A program made the translations under genes and the position numbers. From Streptomyces griseochromogenes (lineage in GTDB: Bacteria; Actinomycetota; Actinomycetes; Streptomycetales; Streptomycetaceae): a stretch of DNA of 64,000 nt. The DNA is taken from assembly GCF_001542625.1 (NCBI RefSeq), contig NZ_CP016279.1, forward strand, positions 7,812,001 to 7,876,000, given 5' to 3'. This document shows, one piece after another, positions 8,377 through 17,173 of the stretch. Position 1 is the first letter of the stretch. Each line of letters starts with the position of its first letter. The notes beneath the pieces were generated by a model. The model saw nothing but the letters and a program-made list of their open reading frames with translations. It ran no database searches and had not been told where the DNA came from.

Positions 8377-9063
8377 ATGGCGCAGTTGGAACACTTCACC
8401 ACGCCCGTCGATGCCGTCCTCGCCCGGATGCGCGCCCTCGACGCGGAGTTGCCCGAGCGGGACGGGGTCGCCGTGTTCAACCGTGTCTACCTCACCGTCA
8501 CCGAGGAGGTGGAACGGAGCCTGGACGCCGGGGAGTTCCCGGATCCGTCGGCGGCGACCGCGCTGGACGTGCGGTTCGCCGAGCGGTATCTGGCGGCGGT
8601 CGACGCGGGGGCCGAGGACCGCCGTCCGCCCGCCTGCTGGCGGCCCCTGTTCCAGTTCCGCGGTCATCCCGGGGTACGGCCGCTGCAGTTCGCGCTCGCG
8701 GGCATCAACGCGCACATCGGGCACGATCTGGCGCTCGCCGTGGTGGACACCTGTCGTACCCTCGGCTGCGAACCGGCGGACCTGGAGGACGAGTTCGACC
8801 GCGTGGGCGATCTCCTCGTCTCGCTGGAGGAGCGCATCCGCGAGGATCTGATGCCGGGTCCCGACCTGCTCCAGATCGCCGACCCGATCACCCATCTGCT
8901 CGGCTCCTGGAGCCTGGAGCGGGCGCGGGAGGCGACCTGGGCCGCCGCCAGGGCCCTGTGGGTGCTGCGCCGCTGCGAGGACGTCGCCGAGGACTTCACC
9001 GAACGCCTGGACGCGGCGGTGGGCTTCGCGGGCCGCATGCTGCTCACACCGCTGGCCGACTGA
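8377..9063 (+). CDS. DUF5995 family protein
   Basis: A 228-residue, mostly helical cytoplasmic protein that I recognise as DUF5995, a family of unknown function common in actinobacteria. Features include RPPACWRPLF near residues 83-92, the conserved-looking GINAHIGHDLALAVVDTC near residues 109-126, and acidic helices to the end. There is no signal peptide or membrane segment. The His pair in NAHIGHD could bind metal, but that is only a guess. It lies between the GH6 gene and an F420-type oxidoreductase without clear coupling to either. Confidence 0.75.
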   Translation: MAQLEHFTTPVDAVLARMRALDAELPERDGVAVFNRVYLTVTEEVERSLDAGEFPDPSAATALDVRFAERYLAAVDAGAEDRRPPACWRPLFQFRGHPGVRPLQFALAGINAHIGHDLALAVVDTCRTLGCEPADLEDEFDRVGDLLVSLEERIREDLMPGPDLLQIADPITHLLGSWSLERAREATWAAARALWVLRRCEDVAEDFTERLDAAVGFAGRMLLTPLAD

Positions 9064-9161
9064 ACCGCCCCGATCCGGCCAACCCCGCCCCGCCGAGCCG
9101 GAACTCCGCCGTGATCGCTGTACGTTGAAGCGGCAACCGATCGCGAAGGAGCACTCGGCAC

Positions 9162-10091
9162 ATGGCGACCAGGCTCGGACTCGGCCTTCCGCAGAATCGG
9201 CAGTACGACCTCGGCAAGGACGTGCCCGACGTGGCACGCACCGCCGAGCGGATCGGATACGACAGCCTGTGGGTCTATGAGCGGGCCCTGTTCCCGGAGC
9301 CCGCGACCCAGGGTCTGTACGGCGTCGAGGGCCTGCCCTGGCCCGACTCGTACCGCGACGTGGCGGAACCACTGGTCACGCTCGCCCTGGCCGCCGCGGC
9401 CACGGAGCGGGTCCGGCTGGGCTCCAGCGTGCTGGTCGCGCCCCTGCACCAGCCCTTCCAGCTGGCCAAGTCCCTGGCCACGCTGGACGCGGCGAGCGGC
9501 GGCCGGGTGATCGCCGGCTTCGGCACCGGCTGGTCGCTGGACGAGTACGCGGCCGCGGGCATCCGGCCGATCGCGGAGCGCGGCGAGGTGCTGGACGAGA
9601 TCATCGACGTGTGCCGCGCGGTGTGGGGCCCCGACCCCGTGCGCCACGACGGCCGTATCACCAAGATCGAGTCCGCCGTGGTGGGCCCGAAGCCGGCCCG
9701 GCCGATCCCCATCATGCTGGCGGCGGGCAGCAAGAAGGCGCTGATCCGGCTCGTCGACCACGCCGACGGCTGGCTGCCGGTGGGCATGGGCGTGGAACAG
9801 ATCGCCGCACAGTGGCAGCGGCTGCGGGACCTCGCGGCCGAGCGCGGTCGCAAGGAGCCCATCCAGACGGTCCTGCGGGTGAACGCGGAGTACGCGGCGA
9901 AGGCGTTCGACGGGAAGGGCCGTCAGCCCTTCCAGGGCAATGCCGACCAGATCGTGGAGGATCTGGTCGCACACGCTTCGATCGGCCTGGAGGAGATCCT
10001 GGTCGATCTGCAGGGCACTCCGCGCGACGCCGACGAGCTGAAGGACGTCGCCGCCGAGGTGTTCGAAAAGGCGCGGGCGGCCGGAGTCTGA
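9162..10091 (+). CDS. LLM class F420-dependent oxidoreductase
   Basis: A 309-residue luciferase-like TIM-barrel protein. It opens with the family-typical MATRLGLGLPQNRQYDLG. Further markers are GYDSLWVYERALFPEP, RVRLGSSVLVAPLHQPFQLAK, GFGTGWSLDEY and PIMLAAGSKKAL. Many actinobacterial members use coenzyme F420 rather than FMN; the substrate is not predictable. The ATG at 9162 follows GGAG by about 8 nt. The TGA lies in the loop of a long terminator hairpin, so the last six codons form one stem arm. Confidence 0.85.
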   Translation: MATRLGLGLPQNRQYDLGKDVPDVARTAERIGYDSLWVYERALFPEPATQGLYGVEGLPWPDSYRDVAEPLVTLALAAAATERVRLGSSVLVAPLHQPFQLAKSLATLDAASGGRVIAGFGTGWSLDEYAAAGIRPIAERGEVLDEIIDVCRAVWGPDPVRHDGRITKIESAVVGPKPARPIPIMLAAGSKKALIRLVDHADGWLPVGMGVEQIAAQWQRLRDLAAERGRKEPIQTVLRVNAEYAAKAFDGKGRQPFQGNADQIVEDLVAHASIGLEEILVDLQGTPRDADELKDVAAEVFEKARAAGV

Positions 10092-10110
10092 GTCCGGCCG
10101 CCCGCGCCTT
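10068..10110. terminator. Bidirectional terminator between the LLM gene and davB
   Basis: Two perfectly complementary 18-bp arms (10068-10085 and 10093-10110) flank a 7-nt loop. The loop contains the TGA of the oxidoreductase gene. The convergent davB-like gene stops at 10124, so one structure can end both transcripts. Confidence 0.85.
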
Positions 10111-10123
10111 GGCTCGGTCCCGG

Positions 10124-11821
10124 TCAGTCCTCGGGCAGTTCCACCGGGGCGATCTCGTCGTAGACGTCACCCGGGCCGGGGTTGGCCGGGTCGGTCTCGC
10201 CGCCGAAGTGGTGCATGACGCCCCAGACCGCGTTCAGCGCGGTCTGGATCGCGCCCTCGGCCCAGCCGGCCGTCCAGGAGATGTCGTCGCCCGCGAGGAA
10301 GATGCCCCGCTTGTCCTCGGGCAGCCGGTCCTGCATGAAGTGCGTGAACAGGCGCCGCTGGTAGCGGTAGTGGCCGGGCAGGTTGGCCTTGAACGCGCCC
10401 ATGAAGTAGGGCTCGTTCTCCCAGGAGACGGTCACCGGGTTGCCGATGATGTGCTTCCGGATGTCGACCTTCGGGTAGATCTCGCCGAGCGACTTCAGCA
10501 TGACCTCCATCCGCTCGTTCGCGGACAGCGGCAGCCACTTCAGGCTGTCGTCGCACCAGGTGTAGGACAGGCAGATCACGGCGGGCTTGTCCGGGCCGTC
10601 GTCCAGCAGGTAGGTGCCGCGGGTCATGCGGTCGGTCAGCGTCATCGACATGACATCCCGGCCCGTCTCCTCGTCCTTGTCCAGCCAGAACGGCCGGTCG
10701 ACGGGAACGAACAGCTTCGAGGACTCCATGTAGTGGGTGCGCTCGATCGCGGTCCAGTGATCGATCGGGAAGAGCGAGTCGTCGCAGGCGATCTTGGACA
10801 GCAGCATCCAGGACTGGGCGGTGAAGACGGCCGCCGTGAAGGTGCGGATGTCGCCGTTCGCGTCCGTCACGGTGATCTGGTTGCCCGCGGTGCGGTGCAG
10901 CCGGGTCACGGCCGGGCGCGGCTCGCCGTCCATGTGCAGGGACTTCAGCGAGGTGCCGTACGGCCAGTGGACGATCTTCTCCGGCTCGCGCTCCCACAGG
11001 CGCAGCGGCAGCTGCTGGGAGCCGCCGACGATACCGCGGTGGTGGTCGTCGGCCTCGGTGTAGACGACGCGCAGGATCTCCAGGATGGAGTTCGGGAAGT
11101 CGGTGTCCCAGCCACCGGTGCCGAAGCCGACCTGGCCGAAGATCTCGCGGTGCCGGAAGGACTTGAAGGCCTCGGAGTCGCAGAGGAAGCCGTAGAAGGT
11201 CTGGTTGTCGAGCTTCTCGACCAGCTTCGCCCAGATCTCGCGGATGCGCGGGACGTCGCGCTCGCGCATGGCGCGGTTCATGTCGGAGAAGTCGGCGCCC
11301 TCGTCGAGGCACTTGTTCCAGGCATCGGCGACGTCCCGGTACACCTGGGGCAGGTCGCCGACGGTCTCGGCGTAGTGCGACTCGCCCTTGAGGTCCACGA
11401 CGGTGGACGGGGTGGCCTCGGCCAGCGGGTTCGGGAAGGGCTTGGTCTCCAGGCCCACCATGTCGATGTAGTGCTGGAGCGCGGTGGAGGACGGCGGGAA
11501 GCGCATCGCGCCCAGCTCGCAGTTGAGCGACTCGTCGCAGCCCTCGAACCCGACCGTGCGCAGCCGGCCGCCGATCTGGTCCGCCTCGTAGACGACGGGC
11601 TTGAGGCCCATCTTCATCAGCTCGTAGGCGGCCACGATGCCGGACAGACCGCCGCCGATGATCGCGACCTCGGTGCCGTGCTCGGTCGCGGGGATCTGGC
11701 CGAGGCCCGCCGGGTGGGCGAGGAAGTCGTCGTAGGCGTAGGGGAAGTCCGGGCCGAACATGGTGATCGGCGGCTGCTGCTCGTCGGCGTGCTCGACGGC
11801 GTTGGGCACCGTGGACGTCAT
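10124..11821 (-). CDS. davB: L-lysine 2-monooxygenase-like flavin amine oxidase
   Basis: A 565-residue FAD amine oxidase. The FAD loop is EVAIIGGGLSGIVAAYE near residues 47-63, followed by YEADQIGGRLR. From memory it resembles Pseudomonas putida DavB along its length, including ITMFGPDFPYAYDDFL, FGQVGFGTGGWDTDFPNS, SMTLTDRMTRGTYL and NPGPGDVYDEI. DavB decarboxylates and oxidises L-lysine to 5-aminovaleramide. The gene lies 49 bp after a davA-like amidase gene on the same strand, which supports this reading over tryptophan 2-monooxygenase or a generic amine oxidase. The function is inferred, not tested. Confidence 0.8.
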   Translation of the reverse strand: MTSTVPNAVEHADEQQPPITMFGPDFPYAYDDFLAHPAGLGQIPATEHGTEVAIIGGGLSGIVAAYELMKMGLKPVVYEADQIGGRLRTVGFEGCDESLNCELGAMRFPPSSTALQHYIDMVGLETKPFPNPLAEATPSTVVDLKGESHYAETVGDLPQVYRDVADAWNKCLDEGADFSDMNRAMRERDVPRIREIWAKLVEKLDNQTFYGFLCDSEAFKSFRHREIFGQVGFGTGGWDTDFPNSILEILRVVYTEADDHHRGIVGGSQQLPLRLWEREPEKIVHWPYGTSLKSLHMDGEPRPAVTRLHRTAGNQITVTDANGDIRTFTAAVFTAQSWMLLSKIACDDSLFPIDHWTAIERTHYMESSKLFVPVDRPFWLDKDEETGRDVMSMTLTDRMTRGTYLLDDGPDKPAVICLSYTWCDDSLKWLPLSANERMEVMLKSLGEIYPKVDIRKHIIGNPVTVSWENEPYFMGAFKANLPGHYRYQRRLFTHFMQDRLPEDKRGIFLAGDDISWTAGWAEGAIQTALNAVWGVMHHFGGETDPANPGPGDVYDEIAPVELPED

Positions 11822-11870
11822 GGGGTACGGACTCCTTGCGCGGGGGTGGTACGGGTGAGGGCTCGGGGGG

Positions 11871-12659
11871 TCAGACGAGGGACCCGTACAGACCGGGGCG
11901 GCGGTCCTTCAGGTACGGGTTGGCCTCACGGGAGGCGGCCAGGAAGACGGGGTCCGCGTCGGCGAGGACCAGCTCCTCGCCGCGGCCGGCGCGGGTGCGG
12001 GCGATGCCGTCGGGACCGGCGAGGACGGACAGTCCGACGAACTCGAACTCGCCCTCGGGGCCGACCCGGTTGACGTAGGCGACGTACATCTGGTTCTCCC
12101 AGGCCCGCACCGGCACGAGGGACTCGGCGACGAACTGGAAGGGATGCATCTGGGCGGTCGGTACGACGAGGAGGTCGGTGCCGGCCAGGGCGTGGGCGCG
12201 GACGTTCTCCGGGAACTCGACGTCGTAGCAGATCATCAGGCCGACGGTCAGGCCGTTCAGCTCGGCCTGGACGACCGGCTGCTCGCCCGGAGTGAACTGG
12301 TCGCGCTCGAAGCAGCCGAAGAGGTGGGTCTTGCGGTAGTTCGCGAGCCGGGTGCCCTCGCCGGAGATCAGCTGGACGGAGTTGTAGACGGTCTCGCCGT
12401 CGCGCTCCGGGTAGCCGTAGGCGATGGCCAGGCCGTGCCGGGTGGCGATCTCGGCGATCGCGTCGGCCGAGTCGCCGTCGGCGGGCTCGGCGAGGCGGGC
12501 GACGGCGTCGCCGATCGCGTACCCGGTCAGGAACATCTCCGGCGTGGCCAGCAGCGCGGCGCCCGCGGCGGCGGCCCGGCCCGCGGCCTCGTCGAGGACC
12601 TTGAGGTTCTCGACGACGGAGCCGGGGCGGCCGGAGCTCTGGAGCAGGGCGGTGCGCAT
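11871..12659 (-). CDS. davA: 5-aminovaleramidase-like nitrilase-superfamily amidase
   Basis: A 262-residue carbon-nitrogen hydrolase. The catalytic Glu-Lys-Cys triad is visible as TPEMFLTGY (Glu near 41), NYRKTHLFG (Lys near 112) and MICYDVEFPE (Cys near 146). The runs EMFLTGYAIG, YGYPERDGETVYNSVQLI and ICYDVEFPEN resemble P. putida DavA, which converts 5-aminovaleramide to 5-aminovalerate and ammonia. It is the first gene of a two-gene unit with the davB-like oxidase. Later steps (transaminase and semialdehyde dehydrogenase) are not in the window. Confidence 0.8.
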   Translation of the reverse strand: MRTALLQSSGRPGSVVENLKVLDEAAGRAAAAGAALLATPEMFLTGYAIGDAVARLAEPADGDSADAIAEIATRHGLAIAYGYPERDGETVYNSVQLISGEGTRLANYRKTHLFGCFERDQFTPGEQPVVQAELNGLTVGLMICYDVEFPENVRAHALAGTDLLVVPTAQMHPFQFVAESLVPVRAWENQMYVAYVNRVGPEGEFEFVGLSVLAGPDGIARTRAGRGEELVLADADPVFLAASREANPYLKDRRPGLYGSLV

Positions 12660-12965
12660 GCGGGTTCCTCACCGGAAAACGGGGTTTGGGGGGCCATAAA
12701 GAAGGTACGGTCGGCGCGCTCGGCCGGACAAGAAGGAGCCGTTGCGCGCCGGTGAGCGGTTCGTTGCGTGAGCCGGGGGTCGGACGGCGATTCGTTGCGC
12801 GCCCCCGGGAACGGTTCCCGTCCTCCCTGAGACGCAGGTCATGGCGGGGCCTCCCCGCCGGACGGGGGAGGCGGGGTGCCGTCTGCGGGCCGATGTGCGC
12901 GGGGCGCGGCGCCGGGAGAGTGGTGAGCGTTCAGTTCACGCGCTTGACCTGCGGAAAGGACCGTC
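12660..12965. other. 306-bp divergent intergenic region
   Basis: This region separates davA from the small secreted-protein gene and should hold both promoters. It contains a hairpin (GGCGGGG 12843-12849, CCCCGCC 12853-12859) and three copies of a CGTTGCG-type word near 12740, 12763 and 12795. No convincing gene or family-specific operator is seen. Confidence 0.5.
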
Positions 12966-13517
12966 ATGCAGCGTCGTACGAAGATCGCCGCCGTCACCTT
13001 TGCCACCGCCCTGCTGATCACCGCCGGGACGGCGGGGGCGGCGATGGCCTCAGGAGGCGGGACGCACCATCCCCAGCGCGAGGCCGCCTCGCTCACCGGC
13101 ACGGCCAAGCTGTTCCGGTCGGCCGGGGACGACATCACCTTCTCCTTCGACGCGCATCTGGCGCCGAAGGACAACATGAACCCGCGGAAGGCCACCGGCA
13201 CCTTCGCGTTCAGTCACTACCTGCACGGCGACGGCGCCTGGGCCAAGGCGAAGGTGGACTGCCTGGTCACGGGCGGGAAGGTCGCCGTCGTCTCGGGTGT
13301 GATCACGGCCTCGGACCTGCCCGGGGCGAAGGGCAGGCGGGTCGGCGTCACGGTCCACGACCTCGGCCGGCACGACCGGCTGGGCTACAGCTGGGCGGGG
13401 GTCGGCAGCCCCACGGACACCAAGGACCTGCCGCCGTGCGTGTCGTCGGCTCCCTTCGAGAAGGTGAAGCAGGGCACGGGTGACTTCAAGGTCGTCCCGT
13501 GGAACCCGGCACTGTGA
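12966..13517 (+). CDS. Small secreted protein of unknown function
   Basis: A 183-residue protein with a clear signal peptide: basic MQRRTK, then a hydrophobic stretch with TALLITAGTAGAAMA before the mature SGGGTHH. The ATG at 12966 follows GGAAAGGA by about 6 nt. The mature part is rich in beta-type sequence and has two cysteines (VDCLVTGG and PPCVSSA) that could form a disulfide. I do not recognise a family. It may be an extracellular or wall-associated protein of the kind common in Streptomyces. Confidence 0.8.
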   Translation: MQRRTKIAAVTFATALLITAGTAGAAMASGGGTHHPQREAASLTGTAKLFRSAGDDITFSFDAHLAPKDNMNPRKATGTFAFSHYLHGDGAWAKAKVDCLVTGGKVAVVSGVITASDLPGAKGRRVGVTVHDLGRHDRLGYSWAGVGSPTDTKDLPPCVSSAPFEKVKQGTGDFKVVPWNPAL

Positions 13518-13550
13518 GCCCCACCCGGCGTACCCGGGCTTCGCCGCGTC

Positions 13551-13573
13551 GCCGCGGCCGCCGGCGCCGCGGC
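13551..13573. terminator. Hairpin between the secreted-protein and DUF742 genes
   Basis: Two GCCGCGGC arms (13551-13558 and 13566-13573) with a 7-nt loop lie between two convergent stops. The second arm touches the TAG of the DUF742 gene. There is no T-run, as is common for Streptomyces terminators. Confidence 0.5.
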
Positions 13574-13956
13574 TACAACTCCCTCAGCCGCTCCACGATC
13601 TCCCGCAGCAGCCCCGGATCGGCGGCCGGACCGGTGACCGGCAGGCTCCGGGGCGGGTCGATGCGGACCAGCCCCGCCTCGGCCAGGTCGCCGAGCAGGA
13701 CCCGGACGACGGTCAGGGGCAGGTCGGCGTCCGCCGCCAGCTCGGCCACGGGGCGCGCGCCCCGGCGGATCAGGTCGAGCAGCGAGGCGCGGGCATGGTC
13801 GAGGTCCGGGTGTGCCGCGCCGTCCGGCTCCAGCGCGGTGACCCGGGACATCAGGTCGAGGGCGTGCCGTTCCGAGGGCCGGGTACGACCCCTGGTCACG
13901 GTGTAGGGACGGACCATCGACCCGGTCTCGTCCTCGTACCAGTGCTCGTCGCTCAC
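13573..13956 (-). CDS. DUF742 protein (CvnC-type conservon component)
   Basis: A 127-residue protein of the DUF742 family. Markers are SMVRPYTVTRGRTRP near residues 13-27 and a winged-helix-like region with ARPVAELAADADLPLTVVRV and LAEAGLVRIDPP. In streptomycete conservons this third gene follows the kinase and roadblock genes and normally precedes a small GTPase gene. Here the gene starts 7 bp after the roadblock stop, but the next gene is a convergent secreted protein, so the GTPase is missing. Confidence 0.85.
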   Translation of the reverse strand: MSDEHWYEDETGSMVRPYTVTRGRTRPSERHALDLMSRVTALEPDGAAHPDLDHARASLLDLIRRGARPVAELAADADLPLTVVRVLLGDLAEAGLVRIDPPRSLPVTGPAADPGLLREIVERLREL

Positions 13957-13963
13957 CGCGGGA

Positions 13964-14401
13964 TCAGCGGGCCGAGCGGGTGGCGGCGTCCAGGTGGCGG
14001 CCGAGGCGGCGGACGAGCAGGGCCATCTCGTGGGCGAGCTGTCCGACGTCGGTGCTCGCCTCGCTCAGCACGGCGAGGCGGCTGCCGTGGCCGGCCGGGG
14101 TGATGAAGAGATAGGCGTCCTCCAGCATGACCATGGTCTGCCGCACCTGCCCCGCACCGAACCGCTCCCCCGCCGAGCGGGCCAGGCCGTGGAAGCCGGA
14201 GCAGACGGCGGCCAGGTGCTCGATGTCCCGGCGGCGCATGCCCTCCGAGCAGCTCAGCGGGAGGCCGTCGGCGGTGAGCAGCACGGCCTGGCGGACGTGG
14301 TCGGTACGGGCCACGAGGTCGTCGAGCAGCCAGCCGAGGTCCGTACCGGGCGCTCCGGCGGGCAGGGCCGCGTTCTCGGGGTTCTGGTCGTCACCGTGCA
14401 T
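13964..14401 (-). CDS. Roadblock/LC7 domain protein (CvnB-type)
   Basis: A 145-residue roadblock/LC7 protein. The domain spans about residues 18-125 with LGWLLDDLVARTDHVRQAVL, ADGLPLSCSEGM and MVMLEDAYLFITPAGHGS. Proteins of this fold regulate small GTPases and pair with CvnA-type kinases. The ATG at 14401 lies inside the end of the kinase gene (11-bp overlap), which suggests translational coupling. Confidence 0.9.
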   Translation of the reverse strand: MHGDDQNPENAALPAGAPGTDLGWLLDDLVARTDHVRQAVLLTADGLPLSCSEGMRRRDIEHLAAVCSGFHGLARSAGERFGAGQVRQTMVMLEDAYLFITPAGHGSRLAVLSEASTDVGQLAHEMALLVRRLGRHLDAATRSAR

Positions 14402-17081
14402 CGTCGGTGTCCGTCCCTTCCTCGGCGTGGGCGGTGGCGTGGGAGGTGGCGTCGTCGGGCGCGGTGGGCGGTTCCTGCGGCGCGGCGGGCGGGAAGCCGG
14501 GCACGCCGGCCGAGCCCGCCGCGGTGCCGGTCCGGTCGTCGTCCTCGGCTGTCCCGGCGGCCTCGGTGGCCGCCGGCAGGCCCTTACGACCACGGTCCAG
14601 GCCTCGCTGGAAGGCTCCGAAGATCGCCCGCATCTCCTCGGGGCCGACCTCGCGCTCCGGGCCGGTCGTACGGGGAGGCGGTTCGTCGCGCAGTTCCGGA
14701 ACGAGGGAGGCCTGGCGGGTGCGGGTGGGCAGGGCCGGGGCGGTCTGCGGGGCGGAGGCGTCGGGCGTGGGGGTGTCCGTCGCGGGGGCGTCCGACGCGG
14801 GGGCGTCCGACGCGGGGGCGTCCGACGCGGGGGCGTCCGACGCGGGGGCGTCCGACGCGGGGGCGTCCGACGCGGGGGCGTCCGACGCGGGGGCGTCCGG
14901 CACAGAGGAGTCCTCCACAGAGGTTTCCTGCCGCGCGGGCCCGGGTGCGGCTGCGGGCCGCGGTGTGGAGCGCCGTCTGGTGGGCAGCTCCAGCACCGGC
15001 GCCTTCCGTTCGACCGGTGCCGGCCGCTCGGCCGGCTCCGATCGCTCGACCGGGTCCAGCCGTCCGACCGGGTCCAGCCGTCCGACCGACCCTGACCGCG
15101 CTGCCGACAGCGACCGCTCCACCGGCCCCAGCCGCTCGACCGCTCCCGGCACGTGCGCCGCCCCCACCGGCTCCACCTCCGCCAGTACCCCTTCCGGGAG
15201 CAGCACCACGGCCGTCGTACCCCCGTAGGGCGAGTCCCGCAGGCTCACCTCGATGCCGTGGCGGGCGGCGAGGCGGCCGACGACGTACAGGCCGAGCCGG
15301 TCGTGCCGAGTGGGGTCGAAGGCCCCGGCGTCGGTGAGGGTGCTGTGGGCCTGGGCACGCTGCTCGTCGTCCAGGCCGAGCCCGCGGTCGTCGATCTCCA
15401 GGACGAAGCCGCTGCCGACCCGTCCGGTGCGCAAGGTGACCTGGGTGTGCGGCGGCGAGAACACCGTGGCGTTCTCCAGGAGTTCGGCGATGAGATGGAC
15501 GACGTCGGCGACCGCGTCCGCGGCGACGCCGACCTCGGGCATCGGCGGCACCACCACGCGCGCGTAGTCCTCGATCTCGCTCACCGCCGAGGCGACGACA
15601 TCGGCGACGGGCACCGGCCTGCGCCAGCGGCGGCCCGGGGCCGCGCCGGAAAGGATGATGAGGCTCTCCGCGTGCCGGCGCATCCGGGTGGTCAGATGGT
15701 CGATGCGGAACAGCTGGCGCAGGATGTCCGGGTCGTCCGTACGCCGCTCCAGCGTGTCGACGAGCTTCAACTGGCGGTGCACCAAAGCCTGGTTGCGGCG
15801 CGCGATGTTGAGCAGCACCGCGAACAGGCCCCGGCGCAGGGTGGCCTGTTTGACGGCGGCCTCCACGGCGGCCAGGCGCGCCGTGTTGAAGGACCGCCCG
15901 ACCTGGCCGATCTCGTCGTCCCGGAGCTCGTCGGCGGCGAGCGGCGGCGCCTCGGCGAGCGCGTCCACCTCGTCACCGGCGCTCAGCCTCCGCATGACAT
16001 CCGGAAGCTGTTGCGCGGCCAGCACGTCGGCGGCGTCCCGCAGGATCTCCAGGCGGCGCGAGATGCGCCGGGCGCCGCGCACCGCGAGCCACAGGGACAG
16101 GGCGACGGCGGCCAGCCCGACGGCGCCGACGACGGCGGCCTTGGTCAGCTCGTGGTAGGCGAAGGCCCGGCCGCGGGTGGCGGAGTTCTCGGCGGACCGG
16201 GTGCACAGCTGCATGTAGCGCTTGACGGCGCGGTCGGTGGTCGTGCGCCAGGTGTCCGCCGCGACGGCCTGACCGGCCCGCCCGGCACCGGCGCGCAGCA
16301 GCGCGTCCTCGCCCCGCGCCAGCGAGCGGTACAGGTCCCCGCGCTGGAAGTCCTCGAAGAGGCCGCGCGAGTCGGCGGGCAGGTCCGGAACGTACGTCCG
16401 CTCGAAGACGCGCCGGTCCTCGATGGTCGCGGTCAGGGTGTCGTACTGCCGGTCGGTCAGGGTGCCGGCCGCCCGCGCCCCGGCGACCAGGGCGTCCTCG
16501 CGGGAGACGAACTCCCGAACCCGGACCAGCTCGATGACGACCTGCGCCTCCCGGGCCAGTTGCCCGGCCTGGAGTGCGGTGAGTGTGGACTGCACGTCGA
16601 AACCGGGCTCGACCAGCGCGCTGTACTCGTCCACCGCCCGGTCCCAGGTGATGTCCCTGGACAGCACGTGCTCGCGCAGCCCCTCCAGCTTCCCGGTGGC
16701 GGCGACCATGGTGTCCAGCGCCTGCCGCTGCCGGTCCGTCAGCCGGCCGCGGTCCCCGTCGCGGACCGCCTGCCGCAAGGCGTCGACGGCCCGGTCGGTG
16801 CGGCGCTGCTGCCCGAGCAGCGCGCCCGCCATGGACGTGTCCAGGCGGGCGCCCAGATAGGCGGCGGACATCCGGCGCTCGATCTGGATCTGCCCGATCG
16901 CGGTGTCCACGGGGGTGCCGAAGTCCTCGTACACCCCCTGGAGCCGGATCAGCGCGCGCGTCTCGGCGGTGACCGACACCATGGCGAAACTCCACAGGGC
17001 CATCAGGGCGACGGCCGGGGCGAGAGCGAGCGCCACGATCCGCGTGCGGACGGTGGTGGGACGGCCGACGGGCCAGCGCAT
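14391..17081 (-). CDS. Nitrate/nitrite-sensing-domain sensor histidine kinase (CvnA-type)
   Basis: An 896-residue membrane sensor. The start taken is the ATG at 17081 (MRWPVGRPTTVRTRIV); a few codons further upstream are open but less likely. A first membrane segment lies near residues 17-40. A long NIT-type extracytoplasmic helical domain reaches about residue 305, then comes a second membrane segment near 310-330. A GHKL ATPase domain has LIAELLENATVFSPPHT, EIDDRGLGLDD and GLYVVGRLAARHG. The C-terminal third is low-complexity and Pro/Ala-rich, with AlaProAlaSerAsp repeats. It is first of three coupled conservon-type genes. Confidence 0.9.
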   Translation of the reverse strand: MRWPVGRPTTVRTRIVALALAPAVALMALWSFAMVSVTAETRALIRLQGVYEDFGTPVDTAIGQIQIERRMSAAYLGARLDTSMAGALLGQQRRTDRAVDALRQAVRDGDRGRLTDRQRQALDTMVAATGKLEGLREHVLSRDITWDRAVDEYSALVEPGFDVQSTLTALQAGQLAREAQVVIELVRVREFVSREDALVAGARAAGTLTDRQYDTLTATIEDRRVFERTYVPDLPADSRGLFEDFQRGDLYRSLARGEDALLRAGAGRAGQAVAADTWRTTTDRAVKRYMQLCTRSAENSATRGRAFAYHELTKAAVVGAVGLAAVALSLWLAVRGARRISRRLEILRDAADVLAAQQLPDVMRRLSAGDEVDALAEAPPLAADELRDDEIGQVGRSFNTARLAAVEAAVKQATLRRGLFAVLLNIARRNQALVHRQLKLVDTLERRTDDPDILRQLFRIDHLTTRMRRHAESLIILSGAAPGRRWRRPVPVADVVASAVSEIEDYARVVVPPMPEVGVAADAVADVVHLIAELLENATVFSPPHTQVTLRTGRVGSGFVLEIDDRGLGLDDEQRAQAHSTLTDAGAFDPTRHDRLGLYVVGRLAARHGIEVSLRDSPYGGTTAVVLLPEGVLAEVEPVGAAHVPGAVERLGPVERSLSAARSGSVGRLDPVGRLDPVERSEPAERPAPVERKAPVLELPTRRRSTPRPAAAPGPARQETSVEDSSVPDAPASDAPASDAPASDAPASDAPASDAPASDAPASDAPATDTPTPDASAPQTAPALPTRTRQASLVPELRDEPPPRTTGPEREVGPEEMRAIFGAFQRGLDRGRKGLPAATEAAGTAEDDDRTGTAAGSAGVPGFPPAAPQEPPTAPDDATSHATAHAEEGTDTDDAR
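14773..14892. repeat. 15-bp tandem repeat inside the sensor kinase gene
   Basis: Seven perfect copies of GCGTCCGACGCGGGG run from 14788 to 14892, preceded by one variant copy at 14773. On the minus strand they encode AlaProAlaSerAsp units in the linker-like C-terminal part of the kinase. The unit length keeps the frame, so copy number could vary without breaking the gene. Confidence 0.95.
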
Positions 17082-17173
17082 GGAGTACCTAACGGTGTTA
17101 CCAGTCAGTAAGAGCGGGCACAACCTACGGGATCGTCATCCGGTCCGCAATGGTGACCTGCGGTAACCCCGGG

